Origin: Rubrivivax sp.
GTDB lineage: Bacteria; Pseudomonadota; Gammaproteobacteria; Burkholderiales; Burkholderiaceae_C
Assembly (NCBI GenBank): GCA_022843905.1
Contig: JALHMT010000024.1
Location: 1-64,000 of the forward strand
Length of the DNA stretch: 64,000 nucleotides
Direction of reading: 5' to 3'
Shown: in pieces, positions 26,695-36,283 of the stretch
How the letters are laid out: each line of letters begins with the position of its first letter
Position numbering within the stretch: the first letter of the stretch is position 1
Program-made: the position numbers and the translations under genes
Notes under the pieces: generated by a model
The model's database searches: none
Seen by the model: only the letters and a program-made list of their open reading frames with translations
What the model was told of the DNA's origin: nothing

Positions 26695-27117
26695 ATGAAG
26701 ATCCTGGTTGCCGTCGATGGCAGTGAATTCACCAAGCGCATGCTGGCCTATCTGGCCGCGCACGACGAATGGCTGGGAGACCGACACGACTACACCGTGA
26801 TCTACGCCGTGAGCGCGGTGCCGCCGCGTGCCGCGGCTGTGCTCGACAAGGCCGTGCTGAAGGGCCACTACGACGACGAGGCCGAGAAGGTCTTCAAGCC
26901 GATCCGCACCTTCTTCCTGAAACAAGGACTGCGCGCGCAGTTCGTGTTCAAGATCGGTGCGGCCGCCGACACCATCGCGGCGATTGCCGACAAGGGCGAC
27001 TTCGATCTGCTGGTGATGGGCTCGCACGGCCATGGCTCGCTCACCAACCTGGTGATGGGCTCGGTGGCCACCAAGGTCCTGGCACGCACCAGGGTGCCGG
27101 TGCTGCTGGTGCGTTGA
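26695..27117 (+). CDS. Universal stress protein A family
   Basis: This 140-residue single UspA domain follows AAGGAGA at the right spacing. It has the N-terminal strand KILVAVDGSEF and the ATP-binding signature GSHGHGSLTNLVMGSVATKV (G-2x-G-9x-G-S/T), so it probably binds ATP. An insertion around residues 40-75 (AAVLDKAVLKGHYDDEAEKVF) is typical of betaproteobacterial copies. It is convergent with the tetR-type gene. Confidence 0.92.
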   Translation: MKILVAVDGSEFTKRMLAYLAAHDEWLGDRHDYTVIYAVSAVPPRAAAVLDKAVLKGHYDDEAEKVFKPIRTFFLKQGLRAQFVFKIGAAADTIAAIADKGDFDLLVMGSHGHGSLTNLVMGSVATKVLARTRVPVLLVR

Positions 27118-27130
27118 CCCGCCGGGCGGT

Positions 27131-27748
27131 TCAAGCCGCCGGTCTGGTCGCCAGACCGTCGAAACAGCTGGCCAGCACCCAGTCGACGATCTGCTCGTCG
27201 GCGTACTGTCCGCCGGCCTTCAGAAAGCCGGGCACCGGGTCGCAGGCGCGCGCGTAGACCGAATAAAGCACCACCTCGGGCGGCAGCGCGGGGTTGATGT
27301 CGCCGCGCTGCTGGGCGTCGACGATCCATTCGCCCAGGCGATCGCTCACCTGCATCAGCAGGTCGAGGTAGTCGCGGTTGGCCATCAGTTCCGCGCGCAG
27401 CGTGGAGTTCTGCGATGGCAGCGAGGGCATCTGCCCGGCCAGCTGCATGTCCAGCGCCCAGCGTGTCACGGCCTTCAGGCGGTCGATCGAAGAGGTCGTG
27501 GCCTGCGTGCCGAGTTCGGCGACCAGGTCGGCTGCGCGCTGCAGCAGCCGCACCATCGCTGCCGCTGCGAGGGCCTCCTTCGAGGCGAAGTGCTTGTACA
27601 GGCTGGCCTTGGCGATGCCGACATCGGCGGCCACCTCGTCGACCGTCATCACCTCGAAACCCTTCTCGGCCAGCAGGCGGTTGACGGAGACGACGATGGC
27701 ATCTTCGCGGACGCGAAGGACCTGTTCACGGAATGAGCCACGAGCCAT
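27131..27748 (-). CDS. TetR-family transcriptional regulator
   Basis: This 205-residue repressor has an N-terminal helix-turn-helix (VSVNRLLAEKGFEVMTVDEVAADVGIAKASLYKHFASKEAL in residues 19-60; recognition helix IAKASLYKHF). A C-terminal all-helical ligand domain follows (TetR_C, AcrR-like). The -10 hexamer TAGAAT lies only six bases before ATG, so the transcript may be leaderless. A short palindrome overlaps the -35 region, suggesting autorepression. It has no divergent partner, so its targets may be elsewhere. Confidence 0.92.
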   Translation of the reverse strand: MARGSFREQVLRVREDAIVVSVNRLLAEKGFEVMTVDEVAADVGIAKASLYKHFASKEALAAAAMVRLLQRAADLVAELGTQATTSSIDRLKAVTRWALDMQLAGQMPSLPSQNSTLRAELMANRDYLDLLMQVSDRLGEWIVDAQQRGDINPALPPEVVLYSVYARACDPVPGFLKAGGQYADEQIVDWVLASCFDGLATRPAA

Positions 27749-27754
27749 GCCGGC

Positions 27755-27791
27755 ATTCTAGCCGACGTGTCTGCGCTTTGAACTGAACAGT
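27755..27791 (-). promoter_or_regulatory. Candidate promoter and operator of the tetR-type gene
   Basis: Read on the minus strand, TTCAAA (27782-27777) and TAGAAT (27760-27755) are 16 bp apart and fit a sigma-70 promoter. Transcription would then begin at or next to the A of the start codon at 27748. ACTG-TT-CAGT at 27791-27782 is a short inverted repeat touching the -35, in a place suited to TetR autoregulation. Confidence 0.4.
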
Positions 27792-27810
27792 CTTTTTGCA
27801 GTCGGACGGT

Positions 27811-28023
27811 TCACTTCGCCGTGACAGGTGCCACGTTCCGCCAGCGTTGCCAGCGCGAGCCCGCGGCTTGCGGGCGTGCCGGCACCGGCGCTTCGGGCAC
27901 CCCGTTGGCCAGGCTCATGTCCAGGCCGAAGGCCGTTCCCATCTCGGCAGCGTCGTGTTCGTCCGGCGTGGACTCGTACCTGGGTCTGCGCAGCAGGAGC
28001 GAACGGATCCAGACGGTGATCAT
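27811..28023 (-). CDS. Small protein of unknown function
   Basis: This 70-residue frame starts at ATG 28023 (MITVWIRSLLLRR) with AAGG eight bases upstream and ends TAK. It has a short hydrophobic N-terminus, an acidic middle (STPDEHDAAEMG) and a basic C-terminus. Codon use is plausible for the region and it fills an otherwise empty gap, but nothing is recognised. Confidence 0.45.
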   Translation of the reverse strand: MITVWIRSLLLRRPRYESTPDEHDAAEMGTAFGLDMSLANGVPEAPVPARPQAAGSRWQRWRNVAPVTAK

Positions 28024-28163
28024 GGCGGGCCTTGAAGTGATGCGTCGCAGTTTGGCGGCAGTGGCCGAAGGGGCATGTGACGTGCAGCACACGGCGGGGC
28101 GGCACTCCCTCGAATCGGGGGCAACGCGAGGCTTGACGCCGCCGCTCCTACAATCCGCGCCCC

Positions 28164-29483
28164 ATGCCCACGTCCCCGCGCCAGCCCGCTCCGCAGAACT
28201 GCGCCGCGATCGACTTCGGCACCTCCAACTCGGCCATCGCCATTCCCGACGGGCGTGGCGAGATGCAGCTGGTGGAACTCGAGCCGGGCTTCCGCACCAT
28301 GCCCACGGCGGTGTTCTACCGCGCCGATGTGCCCGAGCACGGCCCCGAGCCCACACGCTGGTACGGCCGGGCCGCGGTGGCGGCCTACGTCGACGGCTTC
28401 GACGGCCGCCTGCTGCGGTCGATGAAGAGCATCCTCGGCTCGCCGCTGGTCGAGCAGGGTACCGACGTGGGTGGTGGCCGCAGCGTGCCCTACATCGACA
28501 TCATCGCCGGCTACCTGCACCACCTTCGCAAGCAGGCCGAAGCCGCCAGCGGCCGGCCGGTGCGCCGCGTGGTGATGGGCCGGCCGGTGTTCTTCGTCGA
28601 CGACGATCCCCAGCGCGACGCCCAGGCCCAGGCGGCGCTGGCCGAAGCCGCCAGGCGCGTCGGCTTCGCCGATGTTCTCTTCCAGTACGAGCCCATTGCC
28701 GCCGCGCTCGACCACGAGCAGAGCGTGAATACCGAGCAGCGCTTGCTGGTGGCCGACATCGGCGGCGGCACGTCGGACTTCTCGCTGGTGCGTGTGGGCC
28801 CGGAACGCCGCCTGCACGTCGATCGCAAGGACGACATCCTGGCCAACCACGGCGTGCATCTGGCCGGCACCGACTTCGACCGCCACGTCGAACTGGCGGC
28901 CATCCTGCCGCTGCTGGGTTTCCGCGCGATGGGGCCGGCGCGTGCCGGCGAGACGCCCCGCGAGGTGCCCAGCGGCATCTACTTCGACCTTGCGACCTGG
29001 CACCTCATCAACACCGTCTACGCCCCGGCGCGCCTGGCCGAGTGGCGCAACATGCGCGGATGGTTTGCCGACCCCTCGCACCACCGCCGCTTGATGACGG
29101 TGCTCGAGGACCGCCTGGGCCATGCGCTGGCGGCGGCCGCCGAACAGGCCAAGATCGATGTCGCCACCCAGGGGCTGGCGCACATCGACCTGTCCTTGCT
29201 GGAGCGGGCGCTGGCGGCCGAACTGGCCGAGCCGCAGGCCGCTGCCGCCATCGAAGCCGACCTGCAGCGCATCGTCGAAGCGGCGCGTGTGACGGTGCGC
29301 ATGGCCGGTCTTGCGCCTGAACAGGTCGACGCGATCTACTTCACCGGCGGCTCCACCGGCCTGCAACCCCTGGTCGACCGCATCGCCGCCTGTTTCCCGC
29401 AGGCCCAGCGCGTGCGGGGCGATCGCTTCGCCAGCGTCGCGATGGGCCTGGGCGTCTACGCCAGCCGCGTGTTCTCGGCTTGA
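28164..29483 (+). CDS. Hsp70-family ATPase-domain protein (YegD-like)
   Basis: This 439-residue protein has only the actin/Hsp70 nucleotide-binding domain: phosphate-1 AIDFGTSNSAIAI (14-26), phosphate-2 LLVADIGGGTSDFSLVRV and the adenosine loop YFTGGSTGLQPLVDRI. DnaK has about 640 residues; the substrate-binding and lid domains are absent, as in YegD. It probably acts as an ATP-dependent chaperone-like protein with unknown clients. It is convergent with the TPR gene. Confidence 0.9.
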   Translation: MPTSPRQPAPQNCAAIDFGTSNSAIAIPDGRGEMQLVELEPGFRTMPTAVFYRADVPEHGPEPTRWYGRAAVAAYVDGFDGRLLRSMKSILGSPLVEQGTDVGGGRSVPYIDIIAGYLHHLRKQAEAASGRPVRRVVMGRPVFFVDDDPQRDAQAQAALAEAARRVGFADVLFQYEPIAAALDHEQSVNTEQRLLVADIGGGTSDFSLVRVGPERRLHVDRKDDILANHGVHLAGTDFDRHVELAAILPLLGFRAMGPARAGETPREVPSGIYFDLATWHLINTVYAPARLAEWRNMRGWFADPSHHRRLMTVLEDRLGHALAAAAEQAKIDVATQGLAHIDLSLLERALAAELAEPQAAAAIEADLQRIVEAARVTVRMAGLAPEQVDAIYFTGGSTGLQPLVDRIAACFPQAQRVRGDRFASVAMGLGVYASRVFSA

Positions 29484-29512
29484 TCAGGCCTCGGGCCCGG
29501 CGCGAGCCTTCG

Positions 29513-29530
29513 GTGCAGGGCCTTCTGCAC
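29513..29530. terminator. Candidate bidirectional stem-loop between convergent genes
   Basis: GTGCAG and CTGCAC form a perfect 6-bp stem with a GGCCTT loop in the 58-base gap between the convergent Hsp70 and TPR genes. The position suits a shared terminator. There is no T-run on either side. Confidence 0.35.
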
Positions 29531-29541
29531 GCAGGGCGCGT

Positions 29542-30021
29542 TCAGGGCAGGTAGCGGTTGCCGTTGGCCTTGTAGCGCGCGATGATCTTCTTCAGGTCGT
29601 CCAGCTCCTCGCAAGGCGTGGTGCAGACGCGGGCCAGCGCCGCGAGTCTCTCTTCGGCAGCCGGCAGGTTGCCCTTCATCAAGGCGAGCTCGCCAGCGTA
29701 CTCCAGCGCGCCGCGGTGTCGCGGGTCGATGCGCAGCGCGGCGTCGTAGTGGCGCTGCGCGCCCTCGAGGTCGGGCGTGGCCTGCTTGCGCAGTGCGTAG
29801 CCCATCAGGTTGTTCCAGTCGGCACTGCCCGTGCCGTTGAGCTTCTGCAACTCGACGATGGCTGCAGGCCAGCGCTTGGCGGCGATGTGAGTGCGTGCTG
29901 CGCCCAGCGGGTCGGTGGCTTTGGGCGGCGTGGGTTCGGTGTCGGCGGCATGTGCAGGGGCGAGCGCGGCGCACAAGGACAGTGACAGACCAATGAGACC
30001 GGTGAGGGCGAACAGCTTCAT
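29542..30021 (-). CDS. Exported TPR-repeat protein
   Basis: This 159-residue protein has a Sec signal peptide (MKLFALTGLIGLSLSLCAALAPAHA, cleavage after AHA near residue 25). About two TPR units follow (WNNLMGYALRKQATPDLEGAQRHYDAALRIDP, ALEYAGELALMKGNLPAAEERLAAL). A Cys pair VCTTPC lies in the last third. It is probably periplasmic and involved in protein-protein contacts. Confidence 0.87.
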   Translation of the reverse strand: MKLFALTGLIGLSLSLCAALAPAHAADTEPTPPKATDPLGAARTHIAAKRWPAAIVELQKLNGTGSADWNNLMGYALRKQATPDLEGAQRHYDAALRIDPRHRGALEYAGELALMKGNLPAAEERLAALARVCTTPCEELDDLKKIIARYKANGNRYLP

Positions 30022-30034
30022 CGAAGCTCCTGGT

Positions 30035-30694
30035 TCAACGACGGGGACGTTGGGGCCTGCCGCCCGGCCGCGCTGCGCCCTTGCGGGCCGGCGGGCGGCG
30101 TGGCGGAGTCACGGCGCGCGGTTGCGAGACGTCGGCGATCAGCATCACGGCGCGCACGAGGTCCTGCACCGCCTCGGCCAGGTCTGACGGCGGCTCGATG
30201 GTCTCGATGACCGCCATCAGTGCGTCTGCATCTTCCAGGTCGTCGGGGTCGAAGTGCAGGTACAGCAGGGCCAGCGGCTCGATCAGCTCGGGGTCTTCGA
30301 TGCGCATCAGCTGCGGGAAGAGCTCCTGCGCTTCGGCGAAACCGGCCACCCAGGGCAGCACGGCGTCCGATGGGGAGGCCTCGTCCTCACCGGGAAAGAC
30401 CCAGGGATCGAACCAGTCGCGCTGGCCGATGGCGCGCTTCAGCTCGTCGTGCCGGCGCAGCACCAGGGCCTGCAGTTCGGCAGCGTCGACGTCGGCGGGC
30501 AAGGCGCGGCTTTCGTGGTCCAGCACGCGCGGCCACCAGCTGGCCATCGCCGGCGGCTGCGGCTGCAGCAGCAGGCCGCACAGGAAACCGTCGAGCGAAG
30601 GCAGGTCCAGCGGCTCCAGCGGAGCGGGCAGGTCCTGCAGCAGGTCGTGCAGGCGTTCGATGTCGCTGTCGACGAGCGGGGTGGGGGCAGGCAT
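30035..30694 (-). CDS. UPF0149/YecA-family protein
   Basis: This 219-residue protein has the family core: LDLPSLDGFLCGLLLQP near residue 33, WWPRVL, WVAGFAEAQELFP and LLYLHFDPDD. Many YecA-like proteins end in a zinc-binding SEC-C motif; here the C-terminus is instead a basic tail (PRRPPARKGAARPGGRPQRPRR), suggesting RNA or ribosome contact. ATG 30694 is chosen because the frame upstream is antisense to the mmsA promoter region. It lies 13 bases before the TPR gene on the same strand. Confidence 0.85.
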   Translation of the reverse strand: MPAPTPLVDSDIERLHDLLQDLPAPLEPLDLPSLDGFLCGLLLQPQPPAMASWWPRVLDHESRALPADVDAAELQALVLRRHDELKRAIGQRDWFDPWVFPGEDEASPSDAVLPWVAGFAEAQELFPQLMRIEDPELIEPLALLYLHFDPDDLEDADALMAVIETIEPPSDLAEAVQDLVRAVMLIADVSQPRAVTPPRRPPARKGAARPGGRPQRPRR

Positions 30695-30804
30695 GGCGCG
30701 ATTGTCGCCCGAGGCCGGACGCCATGGGGCCTGGGGGCGGGTCCGCACGGCGGCGGCCGGCCGGCGCGACAATACAGCCCCGCCAGACCACACGGAGACC
30801 GAGC

Positions 30805-32321
<1,517 letters not shown>

Positions 32322-32325
<4 letters not shown>

Positions 32326-32807
32326 AGCCGGCGGGCCGCGCCATGGATCCGCAGCCGCCGGGGCTCACGCTGATGGCGCACGTGGAGTGCGAGGTCGGCG
32401 AGCTGATGACGCTGGGCCCGGCCCCGATGGGCGAGCGCCGATGCGTGGCATTGACCGGCGGCCGCGTGCACGGCCCGGAGCTGCAGGGCGAGATCGTGCC
32501 CGGCGGCACCGACTGGCAGTGGCTGCGCGGCGACGGCGCGCTGGAGATCAGTGCGCATTACATCGTGCGCACCCCCGACGGTGCGCTGGTCGAGGTGCGC
32601 AGCGAGGGCCTGCGCCATGGATCGCCCGAGGTGATGGCGCGACTGGCGCGCGGCGAGACCGTGACCCGCGAGGAGATGTACTTCCGCACCGCGCTGCGCT
32701 TTGCCACCGGGCACCCGGCCTGGGCCCACCTGAACAAGCTCATCGCGCTGGCCTGCGGCACGCGCGAGGCGCGGCGGGTGCTGCTGGACGTCTGGCGCCT
32801 GGGCTGA
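32322..32807 (+). CDS. DUF3237-family protein
   Basis: This 161-residue protein starts at GTG 32322 overlapping the mmsA stop (GTGA). An ATG at 32343 is an alternative start. DUF3237 features are the VECEVGELMTLGPAPMGERR start, GGRVHGPELQGEIVPGGTDWQ and YFRTALRFATGHP. The family is a small beta-barrel of unknown function. Tight coupling to mmsA suggests a role in the same aldehyde or CoA-ester metabolism. Confidence 0.85.
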
Positions 32808-32808
32808 G

Positions 32809-33696
32809 CTACATGCCCTTGAACAGGCCGGTATAGCTGCGGCTCACCTCGAGCTTCTCGGGGTGCCCCCTGACGCTGACGATCTGGCGCCCGCGGAAGT
32901 CGCGGCTGACGGCGGAGATCGCCTTCACGTTGACCAGCGTGCTGCGGTGGATCTGCCAGAACAGCTGCGGGTCGAGTTCGTCGACCAGCTCCTTGATCGG
33001 CTTGCGGATCAGCGCCTCGACGCCAGGCGTCTGCACCCGCGTGTACTTCTCGTCGCTGACGAAGAACAGCACCTCGTCGACCGGGATCATCTGGATGGCG
33101 GGGCCGACGCTGGCCTGGATCCACTTCAGGTACTGCGGCGCCCCGCCCGGGTTCAGCCGCGCCGAGAGCTGGTGCAGCAGCTGCTGCAGGTTCGGCGCCG
33201 ACGGGCTGCGTGCGTGCGCGTCGCCGTCGGCCCCTGCGTCGCTGGCGCCGGCTGCGCGCGCGGCCAGCCGTGCCTGCAGGCGTTGCACCGTCAGCGCCAG
33301 GCGTTCGCGTTCGGCAGGCTTGAGCACGTAGTCGGCCACGCCCTGTTCGAAGGCCTCCACCGCGTACTGGTCGTAGGCGGTGATGAAGACGATCTCGGGC
33401 AGCAGCTCGTCGTCGTGGCCTTCGCGTGGCGCCATCTGGGCGATCTGGCGCGCCGCATCGACGCCGGTCAGCCCGGGCATGCGGATGTCCAGAAACACGA
33501 TGTCGGGCCGGTGCTGCTCGACCAGCGCCACGGCCTCCAGTCCGTTCTTCGCCTCGGCCACGATCTGCAGCTCGGGCCAGACCTCGGCCAGGCGCGCACT
33601 CAGTTGTTCGCGCATCAGGCGTTCGTCGTCGGCCAGCACCGCACGCGGGCCCGTGCCGGCGGCCCGGGCAGGGGTGGGGGTGATGATCTGGTTCAT
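32809..33696 (-). CDS. LytR/AlgR-family response regulator (REC-LytTR)
   Basis: This 295-residue regulator has a receiver domain with the acidic pair near residue 23, phospho-acceptor Asp70 in IVFLDIRMPGLTG and Lys126 in YVLKPAE. A linker of about 50 residues rich in Ala and Ser follows, then a C-terminal LytTR DNA-binding domain (PVDEVLFFVSDEKYTRVQT, FWQIHRSTLVNVKAI). Its start overlaps the membrane-protein stop by four bases. It is the output of the upstream LytS-type kinase; targets usually have paired direct repeats, none identified here. Confidence 0.93.
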   Translation of the reverse strand: MNQIITPTPARAAGTGPRAVLADDERLMREQLSARLAEVWPELQIVAEAKNGLEAVALVEQHRPDIVFLDIRMPGLTGVDAARQIAQMAPREGHDDELLPEIVFITAYDQYAVEAFEQGVADYVLKPAERERLALTVQRLQARLAARAAGASDAGADGDAHARSPSAPNLQQLLHQLSARLNPGGAPQYLKWIQASVGPAIQMIPVDEVLFFVSDEKYTRVQTPGVEALIRKPIKELVDELDPQLFWQIHRSTLVNVKAISAVSRDFRGRQIVSVRGHPEKLEVSRSYTGLFKGM

Positions 33697-34166
33697 GGCG
33701 CCATCGTAGTGTGCTGGACGCCGCGCCGGGAACGGCGTTGCAGCAGCCACCAGGTCAGCGCAGCGGCGCCGATCAGCGGCGACAGCACCACGGCGACGAC
33801 GCCGGCCGCCGCCAGCAGGCTCACGACCACGCCGCCGCTGATGGCCAGCGCGGCCACGGCCAGGGCCAGCGGCAGCAGCGTGAGCAGCAGCGCCAGCACG
33901 GCCACCAGCACGATGCCGGCCACCCACACGTGCATCGGATCGATGGGCGGGACGTCGATGCGGTGACCGTCGATGCTGATGCGCAGCCCCTGGATCGCCT
34001 GTGACAGTTCGGGCACCGTCTGCCAGGCCGCAGCGCCTATCGCGCCGACCACCGCGCCCAGCGCCAGCACCGAGACCAGCAGCCACAGCAGCAGCTGCCA
34101 GGCCCAGGGGCGGCGCACGACGACCACGGTCGGGCCCGGGGTGGTCGTTGTTCCGGCAGCGATCAT
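33693..34166 (-). CDS. Membrane protein embedded between histidine kinase and response regulator
   Basis: This 157-residue protein has about four transmembrane segments (near residues 21-47, 80-100, 103-120 and 121-142). The loop between the first and second contains LRISIDGHRIDVPPID. Starts and stops overlap both neighbours by four bases, so it is made in step with the two-component pair. The loop's ISIDGHRI resembles ISIDERGIRI and VDHKGIRI in the extracytoplasmic part of the kinase, which suggests a shared ligand or a kinase accessory role. No named family was recognised. Confidence 0.8.
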   Translation of the reverse strand: MIAAGTTTTPGPTVVVVRRPWAWQLLLWLLVSVLALGAVVGAIGAAAWQTVPELSQAIQGLRISIDGHRIDVPPIDPMHVWVAGIVLVAVLALLLTLLPLALAVAALAISGGVVVSLLAAAGVVAVVLSPLIGAAALTWWLLQRRSRRGVQHTTMAP

Positions 34167-35671
34167 GCGGCTTCTCCTTCGAGTGTCCTGTAGGGCACGG
34201 TGACGGTCACCCGCGTGCCACTGGGCTGGTTTTCGGCCACCACGAGCGAGGCCTTGGCGCCATACAGGATCTGCAGCCGCTCGCGGATGTTGGCCAGGCC
34301 CACACCGGTGCCCGCCGTGGCGGCGCGGCCGAAGCCCAGCCCGGTGTCGGCCACGCTGATGGCCAGCTTGCCGTGCACGATCTCGGCGCGAACGGTCAGC
34401 GAACCCCCTTCGGCCTTGGGCTCCAGTCCGTGCTTGATGGCGTTTTCCACCAGGGTCTGGATCATCATCGACGGGAACTCGGCCGAGAGCAGGCCCTCGG
34501 GCACGTCGATCCGTGTCGTCAGCCGTTCTTCCATCCGCACCTTGAGGATCTCCAGGTAGGGCCGGATGACGGCCAGTTCGCGCCCGAGGTCGCGCGCCGC
34601 GCCGTCGCTGGCCTCGCGCATCGTCGGCATGCTGGCGCGCAGCAGCGCGATCAGGTTCTTCTGCATCTGGCTGGCGCGCGGCGGGTCGGTCTCGATCAGG
34701 TGGTCGATCGAGGCCAGCGTGTTGAACAGGAAGTGCGGCTCGACCTGGGCCTGCATGGCGGCCATGCGTGCTTCGATCACCTGGCGCTTGAGCGACTCGG
34801 CCTCGGCCGTCTCGGTGGCCATCGCGGCCTTCACCTCGGCCTGCACGCGTCCCTTGTAGGTGATCTTGATGACCGCCGAGCCCAGCACCCACAGCAGCGC
34901 CAGCTCGGGCAGGAAGTCGCCCCACTGCACACGGCGGGTGCGCTGCACCGAGCCTCGCAGGTCGCGCGCGGCCCGCTCTGCATCGCGAGCGGCCTGTTCA
35001 GCGTCGGCGCGCGCCTCGCGCAGGGCGGCCTCGGCCTCGGTCTTGGCTTCGCGGGCGGTCTCGATGGCTTCGCGCTGGGCCTGCGTGGCGTCGCGGATCG
35101 ACTCGCGTGCGGTTTCCAGCGCCTCGCGGATCGCTTCCCGCACTTCCGCCCGGTCGGCGCCGGGTGGCAGCGTGATGCTGATGTCGGGCACGGCGACGGG
35201 AGCGGCGGTTGCGGGCGCCGAGGACGGGCCGCTCGCCGCGCTGGCCGCTGCTGCCGCGGCGCGGGGCCGGATCCGGATGCCGCGCTCGTCGATGCTGATT
35301 TCCATGCCTTCGGGGCTCTTCGAGCCCGGCTTGGGCGGTGTCTCGATGCGGATGCCCTTGTGGTCCACCCCCACGGTGGGCCCGCCGGGCGTCTGGCCGA
35401 CCGCAGGAGGCTGCGGCGGCTTGGCCGGCCGGTCCGCAGGGGTGGGATCGCCCTTGGCGTTGTCGATCGTCTCGGTGACGCGCCAACTGAAGGGCGGCAG
35501 GGACTGCAGGACGTTGGCCAGGATCACCAGCAGCAGCGACAGCACCAGGAACTTGCGCCAGCTGATGCCGACCAGCCAGTTGGCGTAGCGGTGGAAGCCG
35601 CGCACCGTGGCGGCAGCGAAGCGCTGCCAGCGGTCCGGCCAGGGATTGGAGGCGTTCGCCGGGGCGTTCAT
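34163..35671 (-). CDS. LytS-type sensor histidine kinase with extracytoplasmic coiled coil
   Basis: This 502-residue kinase has a transmembrane helix at about 41-58, an extracytoplasmic region to residue 250, a second helix at about 253-271, then a His_kinase (PF06580) domain with His313 in VEPHFLFNTLASIDHL and an HATPase with VENAIKHGLEPK and GVGLANIRERLQ. Residues 175-240 are nearly pure A/E/R/D (EVREAIREALETARESIRDA...), predicting a long coiled coil. Two GIRI-containing segments lie at 100-110 and 124-136. Start MNAPANAS is taken because upstream sequence is non-coding in character. Confidence 0.92.
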   Translation of the reverse strand: MNAPANASNPWPDRWQRFAAATVRGFHRYANWLVGISWRKFLVLSLLLVILANVLQSLPPFSWRVTETIDNAKGDPTPADRPAKPPQPPAVGQTPGGPTVGVDHKGIRIETPPKPGSKSPEGMEISIDERGIRIRPRAAAAAASAASGPSSAPATAAPVAVPDISITLPPGADRAEVREAIREALETARESIRDATQAQREAIETAREAKTEAEAALREARADAEQAARDAERAARDLRGSVQRTRRVQWGDFLPELALLWVLGSAVIKITYKGRVQAEVKAAMATETAEAESLKRQVIEARMAAMQAQVEPHFLFNTLASIDHLIETDPPRASQMQKNLIALLRASMPTMREASDGAARDLGRELAVIRPYLEILKVRMEERLTTRIDVPEGLLSAEFPSMMIQTLVENAIKHGLEPKAEGGSLTVRAEIVHGKLAISVADTGLGFGRAATAGTGVGLANIRERLQILYGAKASLVVAENQPSGTRVTVTVPYRTLEGEAA

Positions 35672-35797
35672 GGTGTCGGGGGCGGGCGGGATGCGGCGTC
35701 GATGGTGGACTGTACGCATGCCCCGCCCCGGGCCGCCAGCCGCCGGCGACGCACGGTGACGCGCGACCGACAGGATGCCCCGGCGACCGACGGGCAG

Positions 35798-35820
35798 GTG
35801 TGCAGCACCCCGCTGCACAC
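35798..35820. promoter_or_regulatory. Perfect 9-bp inverted repeat upstream of the LytS-type operon
   Basis: GTGTGCAGC and GCTGCACAC are separated by ACCCC. It lies about 130 bases upstream of the kinase start in a 275-base gap with no gene. A regulator-binding site or an RNA hairpin are both possible; no T-tract is present. Confidence 0.4.
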
Positions 35821-35864
35821 GATCGCCGGCCTGGCTTCAGAGAATTTTCACGCTCCGCTCATCC

Positions 35865-35880
35865 GGCCGGTCGACCGGCC
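35865..35880. repeat. 16-bp perfect palindrome
   Basis: GGCCGGTCGACCGGCC is fully self-complementary. It lies in the same gene-free stretch (35672-35946) as the inverted repeat at 35798-35820. The rest of the gap shows a short AT-richer patch (AGAATTTTCACG) that could belong to a promoter, but no clear hexamer pair. Confidence 0.35.
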
Positions 35881-35946
35881 CGCCGAGCGCCCGCCGGCCG
35901 GACCTTGCTCCCGCTTCCCGAGCCCGGCGCAGGACGAGCTCTCTGC

Positions 35947-36147
35947 TCAGACATGCAGGCTGGTGGCCAGCGCGAGCAGAAATGTCGCCACGGCGGTGCA
36001 CAGCACCAGGCGCAGCAGCGTCCAGTCCTCGTGGTCGGCGCGCGCCATCTGTTCCAGCGGGTCGAAGGGGCGGCCGGGCGGGCGGGCAGGTGGCGTCAGG
36101 GCCACGGTGTCGCTGAAGTCCTGGCGGCCGAGGAAGGCGGTGATCAT
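35947..36147 (-). CDS. Small single-span membrane protein
   Basis: This 66-residue protein begins MITAFLGRQDF at ATG 36147, with GGAG seven bases upstream. A longer start at 36225 is possible but lacks a ribosome-binding site. A proline-rich segment (TPPARPPGRPFDPLE) precedes one C-terminal transmembrane helix (LLRLVLCTAVATFLLALATSL, about 45-65). Function is unknown. Confidence 0.6.
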   Translation of the reverse strand: MITAFLGRQDFSDTVALTPPARPPGRPFDPLEQMARADHEDWTLLRLVLCTAVATFLLALATSLHV

Positions 36148-36283
36148 GGGGCTGCTCCGGAAGAGAAGGGCATCTGTCGACGCCTGGTTCCTGGACAGAC
36201 GCGCCCGGAAGCCTTGACCGGACACCGCGCCATCCCCTCGCTTGGGGGGATCGGCCGGCTGCCGGCCACCGCCCGCCTGTCGC

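Noticed and set aside
27118..27135. CCGCC-G-GGCGG palindrome as terminator between uspA and the TetR-type gene
   Set aside because: Five-base stem with a one-base loop cannot fold, and such strings are frequent at this GC content.
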